64,000 nucleotides of DNA. Source: Portunus trituberculatus. Taxonomy: Eukaryota > Arthropoda > Malacostraca > Decapoda > Portunidae. The position numbers and the translations under genes are program-made. The DNA is taken from assembly GCF_017591435.1 (NCBI RefSeq), contig NC_059272.1, positions 6,815,550 to 6,879,549 on the forward strand. The letters run 5' to 3'. The notes under the pieces were generated by a model, which was not told the DNA's origin, did not search any database, and was given only the letters and a program-made list of their open reading frames with translations. Below, in pieces: positions 22,630 through 34,500 of this stretch (its first letter is position 1; every line of letters starts with the position of its first letter).

Positions 22630-23200
22630 CAAATAAAAATTATGTAGCTAAACATTTAAGCAGTTTAATTTAAGACTAAGTCATTATAATGCACACTAAT
22701 GTATGTATGTAAGTAACTTTATAATGTTGATGATCATAAATTTATGAAGGGAGGGAGAGTGGAATGGGAAAGACGCTAGCTGACAATCTGTGGAATGTAA
22801 AAAGGCGCATCATTGTACCGCATACAAAACCTATGTACCACATTTCCACAAGGCTTTCCATTTTATCCATTGCAGAGTCACGATTTCAGGTGGCTCTTTT
22901 AGCTTGCAAGGAAGATATGGTCTGCTGACTTGAAAATAGTAGAGACAGTAGATGGAGTCAAGATGGTGGTGAGCAATGCCATTAGTTTTCTGACCTCTCT
23001 CGTGTCTGTGAATAATATCCAGCTTCACTTCGAGAGTAAAAGACTTCCTTTTCTTCTTAGGCGACATTGCAGGGCTGGTTGCAGGGCGTTTTGGTGGTAT
23101 GTTGAGTGTGAGATGACGAGCTGGTGTTGGACCTTGTTTATGTTTTGAACTATCTAACGGTCGTATTCCTAGACTCGCATTTCCTATGACCACGTTGTAA
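22630..23200 (-). mobile_element. Tigger-like repeat carrying only a CENP-B N-terminal domain, copy 2
   Basis: On minus it encodes PPKRPATSPAMSPKKKRKSF, then TLEVKLDIIHRHERGQKTN, the CENP-B/Tigger N-terminal DNA-binding domain. A frame slip follows, after which the shifted frame gives LTPSTVSTIFKSAD, the recognition-helix region. The coding part ends at the same MESLVEMW point as copy 1 at 1-385, and the noncoding tail matches as well, so neither copy contains a DDE domain. An ATG at MSPKKKRK is the most likely start. Upstream (minus sense) is CpG-richer sequence that might be a promoter. Confidence 0.7.
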
Positions 23201-23754
23201 ATACTACCGTGGTGATGGTCATTGTCACCGCTCGTGGTGGTATTCCTACTCTTAGTGGAGATGAAGGGGCGGAGCTTATGTGGATAGCTGACTGAAGCAG
23301 CAAGGGTACCAATGTATGGGAAAAGAAGTGAATGAAACGTAATATGCTACCTTGTTTTAGTTACTTTGATGTTTCCAAAGTTAAAACAAATAAGTATGCA
23401 GTAGAACGTTTCTTCTATGGTGACCTAAAATGTAACTAGCTTCAAAATAATTAATAAAACAAACTTACTACCATTGGCCAGCCTGTTTTAAAGTGCGAAG
23501 AAAGCAGGCAGTGTTGCAAACTGAATTAAAAATACAATGGGTTTACTTCATTCCGTACTGCTTTTTTCTATTTTCGCCTAATTGTCAACGCAACTGGATT
23601 GTATTGATGATATATAGTAAGTTAGTAAATTTAAAATACTATACATTCATTGTTTGATCAGGTATAACTGAAAAATAAAGATTTGTAGCACTTATATGTA
23701 AACACAGCAGCATGGTCTCTCAGCAGTCCACTCCTACACCAGTAAGTGAACAAG
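23201..23754. other. No recognised gene; possible left flank of the Harbinger element
   Basis: I looked here for a terminal inverted repeat matching 27600-28760 and found none by eye. It includes GATGAAGGGGCGGAGCTTAT near 23263, a GC-box-like stretch. Confidence 0.5.
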
Positions 23755-25752
23755 ATGGACCATGCACGAGTCGAGTTGCTGCACCTGATACAGGAGAGGG
23801 ACGCCATAGTTAACAACAAATCTACAGCTCCAGGCATCACTATCGAGAAGAAGGCTTGGGAAGAGATAGGGTGTAAATTTAATGGCCTATATCCAAACCA
23901 ACATCCCTGGTCTTCTAAGCAACTCAAGAGAAGCTACGACCACGTGAAGAGGAAGTGAGTTATATATTTTTTAGTCTTGTATTATAAGGTGATTTATTAT
24001 ACTACAGGTATTGTAAGGATTTTTAAGGGTTACTCTTATAGCCTGTTGTGGTATAACCTTTTATTAAGAATAGGATAGGCCTGCTAGCCCTATTCAAAAG
24101 CATTTCAAGGGTTGCATTATTGTAACCTATTGTAGTGTAAAATTTTATTAAGAGTAAGTTAGGCCTTCTAGCTCTGAAATAAATAATTTTACTAAACTTA
24201 ATCAAAGCATGGTCGGTCTGTTAATATTCATTGTAGGAACTGTGGATGAGTCATTATTCACCCTCTAGGAAGGCAATATATAATGGTCTGATTTAAAGTA
24301 ATAACAAATGAATAAAAGAACTGAAGAAAAGATAAAGGAAAACAAGTTATGCTGCTCCATTTTTACGTCAATAGTATGTATATTAATGTAATTTTAGATG
24401 TAACTAATTAGTAATAAAAACAGTCTGGATTCAAGAGAATACTGTTGCTTAAAAATCCTACTCTAGATGCAGTATTTCTGTGTTTAATTCTTTCCACAAG
24501 TATGTTAGTGAAATATTACTTTTATTACATACTTGCTTTTTTTCAGGGTGAAAGAAGGTGAGAGGGATTTTAAAAAGAAAGTAAAAGTAACTGGTGGTGG
24601 TCCTCCTCCTTCCCCTCCAAAGTGAACAGAGGAACTTTCCATCGTAGCTTCCATGATGGAAATAGATTTAGCAATGGGAAGTAATGTTTATGAAACATTT
24701 GGCCTGGCACCAGTGAATGACAGGAATGGTGTTGATGCCATTGTTTTCCAGGAAGAAGATAAGTTTGGTGTGGAGTTACTTTTAATTCCAAGTGTGTGTC
24801 CTCTCTAGGCATGAAAATACTTTACACTGCTCTTGGCACCAACAGTAGTTAATATTCAATCATCAGTTTTGAAACATAACATAGATAGTACTTGAAAAAT
24901 ACACAATTTGAAGAGACTTTTAAATTTTTGCATATCTTCATACTGCTGTAAAATCAATAACATAAATATATCAAAAGGCAATATAAATTATTTCCCATAT
25001 ATTCCTAACTTTATGTATTCTATACCCTTGTTGCCAGAGAGTTTACTAAACATTTACCTATTTTCTTTTTATATTACAAAGAAATAATAGCTGTAGTGCC
25101 CTGTATATGGATTGCCATATACTATACTTTTTATCTTTTTAAGCTGTTCACTATGATACTTGATTAAATGAAAATTTTCAAGCAGTGTAGTGTATTATAT
25201 TTTTTAGGCAGTTATGAGTTTTGAGTTGCAGCTTGCTGATACGGACATATCTTTTGTATATGAATTCCTTTGCAGATGATCCTGACGATCCTATTGTTGC
25301 CGTTCCGCCTTCGTTTCCCAGCAGTATGCAACCCTCAGCCCAGTCCTTTCAACATGCCCCTGTTAACCTCATCTTCCACTACTCCTATATCATCACCAGC
25401 AGTCATCTCATGCAAACTGCCAGGAGGCAATATCACCTCCACTCCCTCTGTGTCATCGATGAAATGCAAACTCATAAAAAAACGTAGATAATCTGCTAAG
25501 GACGATGCGTTTTTGTGTCACACACGGCAAAAAGAGTATCATAGGCTGAAAATCGCTCAAATGAAAGAATTGCATTTTTTAGAAAAATTAACAAAAAAAT
25601 AAAAAAAGATAGAGATAGAAAATGCTAAAAGAAAATGTGAATTGGTGAGTGATATGCAGCTCAAAGTTGATGATGTCCACCAAAAGTTAACTTTGGTACT
25701 TGAGACAGCAAAGAGGGCCTGTGATGAAATGGGCCCTGCAGATGACGTATAG
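23755..25752 (+). pseudogene. Myb/SANT-like accessory protein of a PIF/Harbinger transposon, three exons, broken
   Basis: Exon 1 (23755-23954, ATG at MDHARVELLHLIQERD) encodes a Myb/SANT-like DNA-binding domain with the expected tryptophans (KKAWEEIGCKFN, HPWSSKQLKRSYDHVK). It ends at a good donor (GTGAGT). Exon 2 (from 24547 after a T-rich tract and CAG) continues EGERDFKKKVKV and a GGGPPPSPP linker. Exon 3 (from 25276 after TTTGCAG) gives an acidic/Pro-Ser region and then a C-terminal coiled coil with RQKEYHRLKIAQMKE and QLKVDDVHQKLTLVLETAKR, ending ADDV-stop. Breaks: an in-frame TGA in exon 2 (probably from TGG), a frameshift inside exon 3, and in-frame TAA codons near 25489 and 25600. In Harbinger transposons such a protein brings the transposase to the nucleus and the ends. 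It faces the transposase gene convergently. An independent host gene is less likely. Confidence 0.75.
24026..24172 (+). repeat. ~68-bp direct duplication inside the first intron
   Basis: Two adjacent diverged copies, about 24026-24092 and 24107-24172. Both run from AAGGGTT through TTTTATTAAGA to TAGGCC...CTAGC, with a start-to-start spacing of about 81 bases. Confidence 0.7.
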
Positions 25753-26276
25753 ATTTTTGTTTTTTATAGTTTATAGATATTATTTTTATTATATTCTCTA
25801 GTCTACTGAAATGTATTGTGCAATACAATGCTGTGATATCATGGTGATTTATTCTGTCTGGCTGTTTTTTTTTCTTTTTTTTTTTTTTATATGAAGTCAC
25901 TGGGGATGTACTTATCCTATATAGTACAAAACAGATCATTGTTATTTATAGTTGCTATTTTATTATTATTATTATTTATTTTTTTTTTTAAATAAATATC
26001 TTGGTCCTTTTTCACTAGTGTATGTTGGATCCAAAAATAATAAAGACTGAAAACATACAATTATTGCACCAGTGAATGTTTTATTGCTCTTATATCCTTA
26101 TCATTATGACAACATAACTGTTACATTAATAATAGCCTAATAACTGTGACAAATACAGATGGTTAAAGAAATGATGGGAATGATGCCAAGATTTTTGTTC
26201 TCCAGCAACAATGTAAATTCAGTGTGGAGTTAGTTGCAACTCTCTGTATCAGTTTCAAGTGTGTGTTCCTCACTAG
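25753..26276. other. Spacer between convergent genes with poly(A) signals on both strands
   Basis: After the Myb-like stop codon there are AATAAA at about 25991 and AATAATAAAG near 26036 on plus. On minus, AATAAA (seen as TTTATT near 26081) follows the transposase stop. This fits two converging transcription units. No other ORF is evident. Confidence 0.55.
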
Positions 26277-27581
26277 CTATACCCATAGAGGGGAAGTATG
26301 TATACACATTATGCTAGAATTCTTCTCTACTTCAAAAGAAGTTCTCCACAATGCTCTACGGGCTTGGCCACGCTGATTGTCACCTTCCCTAATATCCTGA
26401 GGTACAACCGGTGGCTCAAAGTCTATATCCTCAGCTTCATCACCAATGGGGAGTCTGTTTATAATTGCAATATTGTGGAGAACTACACATGCAACAATGA
26501 TATTCTTGGTGTTTAGCAACCTTTTTCTTACTGGTAAAGACAAGATTGAGAAACTTTTTTTTTTTAAACACCAAAAGCTCATTCAATTACGTTTCTAGTT
26601 TTAACATGAGCAGCACTGTAACGAACTTGTTTTTCTGTGTGGGGTATTAGGTATGGCGTTAGCAGGTAAGATTGGCATGCATATTCACTATCACCTAGCA
26701 AAAAACCACGGTATCTGCCTTCCTCAAGATCATCACAAAGTCTAGATTCATTAAATATACGGGAATCATGTGCACTTCCTGGCCAGTTCACAGCAATATT
26801 TGTGAACTTAAGGGAGGCATCACAAAGTCTCATAACATTTATGGAAAAGTAGCCTTTCCTACAACGGTATATTTCAGCACTTACCCCACCAGGACTTTTT
26901 ATGGGGATATGAGTATCATCAACACAGCCAATAACACCTGGCATTCCTGCAATGTTAGAAAACTGTTGCATAACTTCTTCCTCAGTGGCTGGACTTGGGA
27001 ACTGGATGTACTCTGGAGCAAGTGATGCAGTGGCTGTGCAGACACTTGGCTGGGACATATCTGTGCAGTCACCCTGTGTCAGCTGGTAATTGCCAATAGC
27101 AAAATACTTCAGTGTAACTAGTAGCAGTAATTCTGGTGAAATTTGAAGACCTGTTGAGGAAACAATAACAACCCTCACTAATGTATTAATTATATAAATG
27201 GGTACCCTCCACCAAGTATACAAAGTATAATATTGTATTATAATACTGCAAGGTATTAGTACTTTTCCACACTTTAGTAAATGAGGCAAGTGGGGTGAAA
27301 CCTATGCTGGAGTTATTATATTTGTTGTTAAAATTTCAGAGCAATGAAATTATATTTATGGTACGTCTTCTGTTATTGGAAGTTGGTAGCTGCTCCTGTA
27401 TTTTCTCCAAAAGATGATGGACACAAACTTTGGAAAGCCTGTACCTCTCCACGAAATCTTTGTCTGAGTACACAGCGAATGGATCTGCTCTCTCAACAAA
27501 TTTGAGTGTCCACCTTTCAATCACCTCTTCCCATTCTGCTAACTCCTCAAATTCTTGAATATAGTGGTGATAATCAGCCAT
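26277..27581 (-). pseudogene. PIF/Harbinger (HARBI1-like) DDE transposase, two exons, broken
   Basis: Exon 1 (27581-27365) encodes MADYHHYIQEFEELAEWEE through RYRLSKVCVHHLLEKIQEQL. An intron at 27364-27151 (GT...CAG) joins in frame to LQISPELLLLVTLKYFAIGN. The DDE_4-type catalytic core follows: GCVDDTHIPIKS (first Asp), PGSAHDSRIF, FLLGDSEYACQ (second Asp) and RNVIE (Glu). A TGA sits right after that Glu, where CGA (Arg of the ERAFG motif) is expected, followed by a frame slip in a run of A. The remaining LSLPVRKRLLNTKNIIVACV and LHNIAI reads in another frame to the stop at 26277. Harbinger transposases cut and join at 3-bp TWA targets. The convergent Myb-like gene supports a single element. 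No TIRs located. Confidence 0.85.
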
Positions 27582-28460
27582 TCAAAAAAAAAAAAAAAAT
27601 GAAAAAGGGTAAGAGGTTTGCTAACAGAAAAAAGTAATTTCCAGATAAGGTTAGGTCAAGTCTGCTCAATTCTCTTACAAAAACCGTGAATTTAAAATAA
27701 TTTTCCAATAGGTTTGTCAAGTCTATCACAGTCTACTTTAGATTTGTCAGGTAAGGCATTCTGGAATAGACACATACATGTTTCAGGTTATTATGAAGCT
27801 ATCAAGCCTTGCCCTCTTTGAGTTGGGTATTGAGGGTATCTCAACATCAAATGTGGTCAAAATGTAGGCTAACTGTTTGTCATTCAATACATAAATATAC
27901 CAAGCTCCCTTCTTCCATGATGTGAAATTTTGAAATGCAGGATTTTTAGGTGAGTATATTTGAAGAAAATATACACTGCTCTTTGATATTTTTTTTTCAA
28001 AGAGAAGTCACGCATACATTCAACTGAATAGAAAAAAAATAAAGCACAGAAAACAGGCTTCTGCGATAGTTTATTTCACTTGATATTGGCTATATGAATT
28101 TCTAAGTTCAAGAGTAACATACAAGCAGCAAATCATAGCCAAGTTGCTTCTTCAACCTAAAAACACATAGTTTAATAGCTTAGACATTCATACTTACCTT
28201 TTATGTAGATGTAAAGTCGATGGTAAATGATGAAGTAGTGTGGTCTGTCAGCTAGTAACCAGAAACTCCGCTCCGGGTTCTCTTCTTCTCGGCAATATTA
28301 CAACAACTTCATAAAGGGTAAAAACAGTTGTTGTTTTGTATGAGCAGGAGTTTATTTGCATTTAACATATTTTCTGCATGCTTCTTTTATCGTAACTGTC
28401 ATATCTGTACCAAAGTTATTTCTTTCTTATCACATTTTATTTATGGTGCTTTCCTCATAG
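27582..28460 (-). other. Probable upstream region of the transposase gene
   Basis: Mostly AT-rich sequence without coding potential. On minus, AAAAG|GTAAGTATG near 28197 is a near-perfect splice donor and could end a noncoding first exon (about 28340-28198) whose acceptor lies upstream of the ATG at 27581. That is inference from the splice-site match only. Confidence 0.35.
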
Positions 28461-29103
28461 GTGATCCATGGGAAAGGGGTAGCCTTCCCACGCACCATCA
28501 CCATTGTTCCAATATTTGATACAAATGCGTATACGACGCGGTGGACTATGAATACGGCGATCCCATGCCGTCGCAATTGTGAAAGGACTAAGAATATCAC
28601 CTTAAGAGCCGGGAAGGGTAAGGGAGTGAGTAGTGTGCGTGTTGTCCATGAGAGGCGCTGTTGTATTCTAAAGCCTGTCGGCTTGCGTGATACGGCAGGG
28701 TTTTCAAACTTGAAAAAGTTACTTGGATAAATTTTCGTTAAAGAGAGTTTGGTGTTCGTTATACTAGCATATGTTATAGTCTTTCCACTCTATGAAGTTT
28801 GTTCATGGTGGGGTAGGTATGGTCGTTTACAACTAGCCATGCTGCCAAATCAGTCTTCGTACATGCGTTTCTCTCTCTTAATTATCATCCATGTGCTGTT
28901 TGAAGGTGATATTTTATGTATTGCGTGTATAGTAAAGGAAGTTACATAGTACAATGAGTGTCTATGTTTACGATGATAACGACGATTTGTATAAATTCTA
29001 TGGCATGTGGCAGCGGTTTTTTCCCATGTTGCCACGTTGGTGGTGGTGGTGTCCCCTTTCATCTCTCGGCCGGGTCAGGTCAGGCCAGGCCAGAGTTGCC
29101 AGG
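28461..29103. other. No recognised gene; CpG-rich patch
   Basis: 28525-28690 has many CpGs (acgacgcgg, cggcgatccc, ccgtcgc) and an open frame containing RWTMNTAIPCRRNCERTK. I cannot match it to a family. It may be a promoter region or an end of the Harbinger element. The rest is plain AT-rich sequence. Confidence 0.4.
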
Positions 29104-29122
29104 TTGGCGGGTTTCCCGCCAA
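29104..29122. promoter_or_regulatory. Perfect hairpin containing an E2F-like motif
   Basis: TTGGCGGG-TTT-CCCGCCAA is a perfect 8-bp stem with a 3-base loop. TTTCCCGCC matches the E2F consensus. Whether it is functional or just an end of a small repeat cannot be told. Confidence 0.4.
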
Positions 29123-29415
<293 letters not shown>

Positions 29416-29452
29416 ACACACACACCCACACACACACACACACACACACACA
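29416..29452. repeat. (AC)n joining LINE A4 and LINE A5
   Basis: About 18 AC units with one ACCC interruption lie between the A4 tail and the first readable base of A5. Confidence 0.96.
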
Positions 29453-31000
29453 GAGAATGAAGAACAGGATAAAGAGCTCCAGAAATTGAAAGAAAGGATA
29501 AAAAGAGTGGAAGAAAACGAAACTAGGCTAAGAACCGAAAATGAAGAATTAAAAGTCCTAATAGCGAACTATAAGAAATTGATGGAAGAAGGACTCGGTA
29601 AAGCCGAGAAAGAAAAAGAAAAGCTAAAAGATCTAGTTAACAAAGAAGAAGAAAGAGTACAAGACGTGATTAAAAAAGAAGTACAAGCATGGAGAATCCA
29701 AGATAAGAAAGACAAGGAATCATTTCAAGAAGTATTTCAAGAACAGTTAAAAGAAAGAGATGAAAATATGACAAGCAAAATGATAGGAGTCCTCAAGAAA
29801 AAGAAAATTTAGTAAGAGAAATTATGGAAAAAAGAAGAGTGTAATTATTTTTGGACTGAAAGAAAAAATGTTAAATATAGACCAAGAAGGAAAAAGACGA
29901 AATGAAATCAGTAAAAGACCTACTAAAACATCTGAATGACGAGGATAGACAGAACTTAGAAGAGGAAGTAGAAGAAATCCATAGAATGGGACCATATCAA
30001 GAAGGAACAGTGAGACCAATTAAGATATTACTAAAATCACAAGCAGCAGCAGAAGAAGTACTATATAGAAAACGAAACTCAGAGAAACAGAAGGTTGCAA
30101 AGATATATATATATATAAAGAAAAATAGAAACGAGGAGGAAAGGAAGAGACACAATGAACTGGTGGCAGAAGCAAGAGAAAAAAATAATGAAAGGTCAGA
30201 GGAGGAGAAGAAGGCATTTTTTTGGAGAATTATAGGAGACAGGATAAGGAAATGGTATATAAAAGAGAAAGAAGAGAAAAGAATGGAGCAAGTTTAACTA
30301 AAAATGATAAGAACAAGAGATTAAAAATGATGTATACAAACATAGATGGGATTTTATCTAGTAAATTAGAATTAAGAGATTACATAAAGAAAGAAGAACC
30401 AGATATTGTATGCCTGGTGGAAACAAAGTTAAATGAGGCAATAAAAATAGACATAGATAAAAGGTATAATATATGGAGGAGAGACAGAGTGGGTAAAGGA
30501 GGAGGAGGAGTCATGATGATGTTAAGGAAGGAGATAGTGGTAAATCAAGTGGAGTTTGGGAAGGAAAATCAGAAATACTGTATGTTAAGATGCATATTAA
30601 CAAAAGGAGTTAACAATCATTGGAACATATGTGCCACCAAAAACAAACTCATGGACTAACCAAGAATATAGAGACATGATAGATGACACAATAAGGAGTC
30701 TTACAAGAATCATTAAGGAAAGGAGAAAAGTGATATTGGTAGGAGATTTCAACTGTAAGGAGGTAGACTGGGAAAATTATGAAAGTGGTATGGGGGAAGA
30801 TGCCTGGGAGATAGATTCCTGAACCTAATGATAGATAATTTGATGGTCCAAAGAGTAAAGGAAAACACAAGATTCAGAGGAAACGATGAGCCGGCAAGAT
30901 TAGACCTAGTTTTTACAAGGGATATACCAATTAACGATGATATAAGATACAAGTGCCCATTGGGAAAGAGTGACCATGTAATATTAGAGATGGATATAGA
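29453..31000 (+). mobile_element. LINE A5, 5' portion of a family A element, cut by an assembly gap
   Basis: This contains the part of family A missing from A1-A4: coiled coil, RRM-like ORF1-type region and APE endonuclease. The sequence stops at KSDHVILEMDI, exactly where A2 begins in element coordinates, because the N gap starts at 31001. The RT half is not in the window. The 5' limit abuts (AC)n. Confidence 0.88.
29456..31000 (+). pseudogene. LINE A5 ORF1-like region and APE endonuclease, broken
   Basis: Order: a Glu/Lys-rich coiled coil (29456-29780), a VIIFGLKEK strand, then HRMGPYQEGTVRPIKILLK, which parallels the RRM/C-terminal-domain region of family B. The APE endonuclease follows: MYTNIDGILSSKLE, IVCLVETKLNE, GKGGGGVMMM, VGDFNCKEVDWE, LDLVFTRDIP and GKSDHVILEM. 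Catalytic-type residues N, E, D and H are all present. Frameshifts lie near 29805, 29885, 30295, 30640 and 30820. As in family B, the ORF1-type and endonuclease segments lie close together with no clear intergenic spacer. The element is incomplete in this window only because of the N gap. Confidence 0.85.
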
Positions 31001-31500
31001 NNNNNNNNNNNNNNNNNNNNNNNNNNNNNNNNNNNNNNNNNNNNNNNNNNNNNNNNNNNNNNNNNNNNNNNNNNNNNNNNNNNNNNNNNNNNNNNNNNNN
31101 NNNNNNNNNNNNNNNNNNNNNNNNNNNNNNNNNNNNNNNNNNNNNNNNNNNNNNNNNNNNNNNNNNNNNNNNNNNNNNNNNNNNNNNNNNNNNNNNNNNN
31201 NNNNNNNNNNNNNNNNNNNNNNNNNNNNNNNNNNNNNNNNNNNNNNNNNNNNNNNNNNNNNNNNNNNNNNNNNNNNNNNNNNNNNNNNNNNNNNNNNNNN
31301 NNNNNNNNNNNNNNNNNNNNNNNNNNNNNNNNNNNNNNNNNNNNNNNNNNNNNNNNNNNNNNNNNNNNNNNNNNNNNNNNNNNNNNNNNNNNNNNNNNNN
31401 NNNNNNNNNNNNNNNNNNNNNNNNNNNNNNNNNNNNNNNNNNNNNNNNNNNNNNNNNNNNNNNNNNNNNNNNNNNNNNNNNNNNNNNNNNNNNNNNNNNN
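31001..31500. other. Assembly gap of exactly 500 N
   Basis: A round-number N run between LINE A5 and the satellite. Its true length is unknown, and the two sides need not be adjacent in the genome. Confidence 0.99.
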
Positions 31501-34500
31501 TGAGTTTTGTTGCATAAAACGCTGGAATACACCAAAATAACCCATTTTTACATATTTCAGTTCCTTAGACAAATAGTGTGTTTTCGTAGCATTTCTGTGT
31601 TTTGGTGGAAAACAGCTAAAACTGATTAAATTACACGTTTTTCTTAATTTTACTTTGGATTCTCTATACTAGCTTGTTTTCATCAATTTTATCGTTTTGA
31701 AGCAAAATAATGTAAAATGACGAATAAGCACAATTTTCAATCGAGATAGTTTTTTTTCATAAAACACCTTAAAACACATGAATAAGACGTTTTAACAAAT
31801 ATAGTGTTTTGCCTGCATTTATGAGTTTGGTGCATAAAACGCTAGAATACACTAAAATAACCCACTTTTGACATATTTCACTTCCTTAGACATATATTGT
31901 GTTTTGCCTGCATTTCTGAGTTTTGGTTCATAAAACGCTGGAATACATCAAAATAACCCCTTTTGACATATTTCACTTCCTTAAACAAATAGTGTGTTTT
32001 CCCTGCAATTCTGAGTTTTGTTACATAAAACGCTGGAATACACCAAAATAACCCTTTTGACATATTTCACTACCTTAGACAAATAGTGTGTTTTGCCTGC
32101 AATTCTGAGTTTTGTTACATAAAACGCTGGAATACACCAAAATAACCCCTTTTTCACATATTTCACTTCCTTAGACAAATAGTGTGTTTTGCCTGCAATT
32201 CTGAGTTTTGTTGCATAAAACGCAAGAATACACCAAAATAACCCATTTTTACATATTTCAGTTCCTTAGACAAATAGTGTGTTTCGTAGCATTTCTGTGT
32301 TTTGGTGGAAAACAGCTAAAAACTGATTAAATTACACGTTTTTCTTAATTTTACTTTGGATTCTCTATACTAGCTTGTTTTCATCAATTTTATCGTTTTG
32401 AAGCAAAATAATGTAAAATGACGAATAAGCACAATTTTCAATCGAGATAGTTTTTTTCATAAAACACCTTAAAACACATGAATAAGACGTTTTAACAAAT
32501 ATAGTGTTTTGCCTGCATTTATGAGTTTGGTGCATAAAACGCTAGAATACACTAAAATAACCCACTTTTGACATATTTCACTTCCTTAGACATATATTGT
32601 GTTTTGCCTGCATTTCTGAGTTTTGGTTCATAAAACGCTGGAATACATCAAAATAACTCCTTTTTGACAGATTTCACTTCCTTAAACAAATAGTGTGTTT
32701 TCCCTGCAATTCTGAGTGTTTTTACATAAAACGCTGGAATACACCAAAATAACCCCTTTTGACATATTTCACTACCTTAGACAAATAGTGTGTTTTCCTG
32801 CAATTCTGAGTTTTGCTACATAAAACGATGGAATACAACAAAATAACCCTTTTTTACATATTTCACTTCCTTAGACAAATAGTGTGTTTTGCCTGCAATT
32901 CTGAGTTTTGTTGCATAAAACGCTAGAATACACCAAAATAACCCATTGTTTTTACATATTTCAGTTCCCTATACAAATAGTGTGTTTTCGTAGCATTTCT
33001 GTGTTTTGGTGGAAAACAGCTAAAAACTGATTAAATTACACGTTTTTCTTAATTTTACTTTGGATTCTCTATACTAGCTTGTTTTCATCAATTTTATCGT
33101 TTTGAAGCAAAATAATGTAAAATGACGAATAAGCACAATTTTCAATCGAGATAGTTTTTTTTCATAAAACACCTTAAAAACACATGAATAAGACGTTTTA
33201 ACAAATATAGTGTTTTGCCTGCATTTATGAGTTTGGTGCATAAAACGCTAGAATACACTAAAATAACCCACTTTTGACATATTTCACTTCCTTAGACATA
33301 TATTGTGTTTTGCCTGCATTTCTGAGTTTTGGTTCATAAAACGCTGGAATACATCAAAATAACCCCTTTTTGACATATTTCACTTCCTTAAACAAATAGT
33401 GTATTTTCCCTGCAATTCTGAGTTTTGTTACATAAAACCCCTTTTTGACATATTTCACTACCTTAGACAAATAGTGTGTTTTGCTTTCAATTCTGAGTTT
33501 TGTTACATAAAACGCTGGAATACACCAAAATAACCCTTTTCACATATTTCACTTCCTTAGACAAATAGTGTGTTTTGCCTGCAATTCTGAGTTTTGTTGC
33601 ATAAAACGCTGGAATACACCAAAATAACCTATTTTTTACATATTTCAGTTCCTTAGACAAATAGTGTGTTTTCGTAGCATTTCTGTGTTTTTGTGGAAAA
33701 CAGCTAAAACTGATTAAATTACACGTTTTTCTTAATTTTACTTTGGATTCTCTATACTAGCTTGTTTTCATCAATTTTATCGTTTTGAAGCAAAATAATG
33801 TAAAATGACGAATAAGCACAATTTTCAATCGAGATAGTTTTTTTTCATAAAACACCTTAAAACACATGAATAAGACGTTTTAACAAATATAGTGTTTTGC
33901 CTGCATTTATGAGTTTGGTGCATAAAACGCTAGAATACACTAAAATAACCCACTTTTGACATATTTCACTTCCTTAGACATATATTGTGTTTTGCCTGCA
34001 TTTCTGAGTTTTGGTTCATAAAACGCTGGAATACATCAAAATAACCCTTTTGACATATTTCACTTCCTTAAACAAATAGTGTGTTTTCCTGCAATTCTGA
34101 GTTTTGTTACATAAAACGCTGGAATACACCAAAATAACCCTTTTTGACATATTTCACTTCCTTAGACAAATAGTGTGTTTTGCCTGCAATTCTGAGTTTT
34201 GTTGCATAAAACGCTGGAATACACCAAAATAACCCATTTTTACATATTTCAGTTCCTTAGACAAATAGTGTGTTTTCGTAGCATTTCCGTGTTTTGGTGG
34301 AAAACAGCTAAAACTGATTAAATTACACGTTTTTCTTAATTTTACTTTGGATTCTCTATACTAGCTTGTTTTCATCAATTTTATCGTTTTGAAGCAAAAT
34401 AATGTAAAATGACGAATAAGCACAATTTTCAATCGAGATAGTTTTTTTTCATAAAACACCTTAAAAACACATGAATAAGACGTTTTAACAAATATAGTGT

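Noticed and set aside
28461..28730. 89-codon plus frame in the CpG-rich patch
   Set aside because: No recognisable domain, and the upstream frame and start are weak, so it is reported only as an unassigned region.
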